Shown here: positions 62,277 to 64,000 of the stretch, one piece after another
Numbering within the stretch: the stretch's first letter is position 1
How the letters are laid out: the number at the start of each line of letters is the position of its first letter
Assembly: GCA_937874185.1 (NCBI GenBank)
Contig: CALNAK010000019.1
Span: 186,001-250,000 of the forward strand
Source of the DNA: an uncultured Lactobacillus sp.
GTDB lineage: Bacteria > Bacillota > Bacilli > Lactobacillales > Lactobacillaceae
DNA: 64,000 bases
Direction: 5' to 3'
Translations under genes and position numbers: made by a program
The notes under the pieces: model-generated
What the model saw: the letters and a program-made list of their open reading frames with translations, nothing else
Databases searched by the model: none
Told to the model about the DNA's origin: nothing

Positions 62277-62864
62277 ATGGCAATGACAGAACATGAAAAA
62301 TTATTAGCTGGTCAAGAATATGATTATCGTGATAAAGAAATTCAAGGGTTGTTATCCAAGGCTCGTCAATTAGTTGGTGTTATCAATACAACAACTGATA
62401 TCAATGAAAGACAAGCTGCTATCAAAGATTTACTGAACAAAACAGGTAAAGATTTAGCTTTGAACGGTCACTTCAGCGCACTATATGGCAAGCATATCAG
62501 TGTTGGTGACAATGTCTTTATCAATGGCGATTGTGCATTCCAAGATTCCAACTTAATCACATTGGGTGATCGAGTAATTATCGGACCAGATACCAAACTT
62601 TATTGTGGTGGTCATTCATTGGATGCTACAAAACGTTTTGGCACAAGACCAAATGGTGATAAGTATTTAATCAGTGTAACTAAGCCAATTTCAATTGGTG
62701 ATGACGTTTGGATTGGTGGAAATGTCACTATCGTTGGTGGCGTTCATATTGGAAGTAACGTGGTTATCGCAGCCGGTGCTGTTGTGACAAAGGATGTTCC
62801 CGATAATAGTCTTGTCGGCGGTGTCCCAGCTAAATTGATTAGAGAATTACCAGCCATCAAATAA
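62277..62864 (+). CDS. Sugar O-acetyltransferase (maltose/galactoside type)
   Basis: 195 residues. Maltose-acetyltransferase N-terminal helices (EKLLAGQEYDYRDKEI) then left-handed beta-helix hexapeptide repeats (ISVGDNVFINGDCAF through VVIAAGAVVTKDVPDNSLVGG). Catalytic His in YCGGHSLDA. Transfers acetyl from acetyl-CoA to a sugar hydroxyl. GGAG 9 nt before the ATG; 27 nt after the reductase. Confidence 0.9.
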   Translation: MAMTEHEKLLAGQEYDYRDKEIQGLLSKARQLVGVINTTTDINERQAAIKDLLNKTGKDLALNGHFSALYGKHISVGDNVFINGDCAFQDSNLITLGDRVIIGPDTKLYCGGHSLDATKRFGTRPNGDKYLISVTKPISIGDDVWIGGNVTIVGGVHIGSNVVIAAGAVVTKDVPDNSLVGGVPAKLIRELPAIK

Positions 62865-62885
62865 TTTCAGAGAGGGAGAAGTATT

Positions 62886-63896
62886 TTGAATTATCGTAAA
62901 TTAGGCAATACAGGATTAGATGTTTCACGAATTTGTTTAGGAACTATGGGTTTTGGAAAGCCTGGTAACGAAATGTTTCCATGGGCCGTTGGCCAAGAAC
63001 AGAGTGAAGCTGTTGTTAAAAGGGCTTTGGATTTAGGAATTAATTTCTTCGATACCGCTAATATTTATTCTCATGGTGATAGTGAAGAAATTCTTGGTAA
63101 AGCTTTGGCTAATAATGCCAATCGTGATGAAATAGCTGTTGCTACAAAGGTATTCTTCACACCATCTGATAAACCTAATCAACATGGTTTATCAAGAAAA
63201 GCTATCATGACACAAATTGATAAAAGTTTGGGTCGTTTGAATATGGATTACGTTGATCTCTACATTATTCATCGCTGGGATTACAACACTCCAATTGAAG
63301 AAACTATGGAAGCTTTGCATGATGTTGTTAAATCTGGTAAAGCTAGATATATCGGTGCGTCTGCTATGTATTCATGGCAATTTGAAAAGGCACAAGCAAT
63401 TGCTAAAGCTCACAACTGGACTGAATTTGTTTCTATGCAAAACCATTTGAACTTGTTATATCGTGAAGAAGAACGTGAAATGATGCCACTCGCTGAAGAC
63501 CAAAATATTGCTGTTACTCCATATAGTCCTTTGGCTTCAGGTCATTTGACACGTCCAACTTGGGATGCCAAAACTAAGCGTTCTGAAACTGATAAAGTTG
63601 CTCGTAGTAAATATGACGCTGACGAAACTAATGATATGCAAATTGTTAAACGTGTAAATGAAGTTGCTGAAAAACATGATGCCACTATGGCTCAAGTTGC
63701 TTTGGCATGGTTATTACAAAAGAAACAAGTTGTTGCTCCAATCGTTGGTGCTACAAATCCAGATCATTTGGCTAGTTCAGTTGATGCTTTGAATTTGAAA
63801 TTAACTAATGATGATGTTAATTATTTGGAAGAATTGTATACACCACATAAGGTTGTTGGAGCTTATACCAAAGAGGAATCTGATTTTACTAGATAG
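62886..63896 (+). CDS. Aldo/keto reductase (second copy, YajO/GSP69-like)
   Basis: 336 residues. Catalytic FFDTANIYSHGDSEE, ATKVFFTP with Lys, IIHRWDYNTP with His, and the cofactor loop APIVGATNPDHL. Different subgroup from the reductase at 61287. TTG start at 62886 with AGAGGGAG upstream. A dispersed element starts 11 nt after its stop. Confidence 0.92.
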   Translation: MNYRKLGNTGLDVSRICLGTMGFGKPGNEMFPWAVGQEQSEAVVKRALDLGINFFDTANIYSHGDSEEILGKALANNANRDEIAVATKVFFTPSDKPNQHGLSRKAIMTQIDKSLGRLNMDYVDLYIIHRWDYNTPIEETMEALHDVVKSGKARYIGASAMYSWQFEKAQAIAKAHNWTEFVSMQNHLNLLYREEEREMMPLAEDQNIAVTPYSPLASGHLTRPTWDAKTKRSETDKVARSKYDADETNDMQIVKRVNEVAEKHDATMAQVALAWLLQKKQVVAPIVGATNPDHLASSVDALNLKLTNDDVNYLEELYTPHKVVGAYTKEESDFTR

Positions 63897-63907
63897 TGTT
63901 TTGGGTT

Positions 63908-64000
63908 CCGTCTTCCACAAAAATTGAAATTTGGCTGGAACGTGGTGGGCCGACTTGGAGCCGATTGGCTTTGCCAATAGTCTTCAAGCTCGGCCTTCTT
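63908..64000 (+). repeat. Dispersed structured element, copy 13 (type A), cut by window
   Basis: Begins CCGTCTTCCACAAAAATTG and includes the 5' arm and first hairpin (GACTTGGAGCCGATTGGC...). The 3' arm lies beyond the window. Confidence 0.85.

Noticed and set aside
1..64000. Insertion sequence or prophage
   Set aside because: No transposase, integrase or phage structural gene was found on either strand.

Overview
The window looks like a chromosomal segment of a low-GC lactic acid bacterium of the Lactobacillaceae, most likely Companilactobacillus or a close relative. The support is: SLAP-type surface proteins with a shared signal peptide, the DUF3290/DUF421 pair, a mevalonate operon, Leloir galactose genes, CcpA cre boxes, many AGGAGG-type ribosome sites with TTG/GTG starts, and AT-rich intergenic DNA. 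The genus is inferred from gene content. No rRNA, prophage, CRISPR array or intact insertion sequence was seen.

Layout. 1-3.4 kb (minus): truncated DUF915 hydrolase, PTS EIIC and APC permease in a tight operon. 3.5-6.9 kb (plus): Gfo/Idh/MocA oxidoreductase, DEAD-box helicase, tRNA-Arg(CCU), acyl-CoA thioesterase. 6.9-11 kb (minus): two duplicated SLAP surface proteins and a MarR regulator, with a decayed marR remnant between the copies. 11.3-15 kb (plus): DUF3290, DUF421, a small membrane protein, multicopper oxidase and a YczE-type membrane protein. 15.8-28.5 kb: a c-di-GMP/exopolysaccharide region. It holds an operon of GT2-GtrA glycosyltransferase, BcsA-like synthase with PilZ, a polytopic membrane protein and a diguanylate cyclase, then two paralogous NADH oxidases bracketing an EAL phosphodiesterase and a GNAT, then a second cyclase. 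29.3-36.3 kb: fba, UDP-GlcNAc 2-epimerase, GtrA, flavodoxin, map, YihY, galU. 36.4-40 kb: mevalonate operon (thiolase, HMG-CoA reductase, HMG-CoA synthase). 40-42.7 kb: almost no protein genes; three tandem copies of a ~375-nt non-coding transcription unit, palindrome arrays and two paralogous small membrane proteins. 42.7-46.8 kb: 3D-domain surface protein, deoxyribosyltransferase, branched-chain aminotransferase, lipoprotein hydrolase. 46.8-50.8 kb (minus): SHOCT protein and galK-galT-galR. 50.9-64 kb: DegV, VOC, P-loop kinase, enolase-superfamily epimerase, a deletion scar joining two broken genes, methyltransferases including RlmD-type, RecX, DUF402, LysR, and a MerR/aldo-keto reductase/acetyltransferase cluster.

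Two systems stand out. First, three tandem units at 39,976-41,981 each have a CcpA cre box lying over the -35 region, a 17-bp spacer, a TATATT -10, a ~375-nt conserved non-coding body whose 5' and 3' ends pair, and an intrinsic terminator. A separate minus-strand unit at 28,467-28,854 has a near-perfect cre just after its start and several C/U-rich anti-Shine-Dalgarno-like segments. Together these suggest a family of carbon-source-controlled regulatory RNAs. Second, at least thirteen copies of a ~160-bp dispersed structured element lie mostly within ~25 nt after stop codons, in sense with the gene, often as inward-facing pairs in convergent intergenic regions. Their end-to-end stem is kept by compensatory sequence changes, which points to a 3'UTR RNA element or a small structured mobile element.

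Coordinates of RNA ends, promoters and elements come from reading by eye. No alignment, folding or database search was run.
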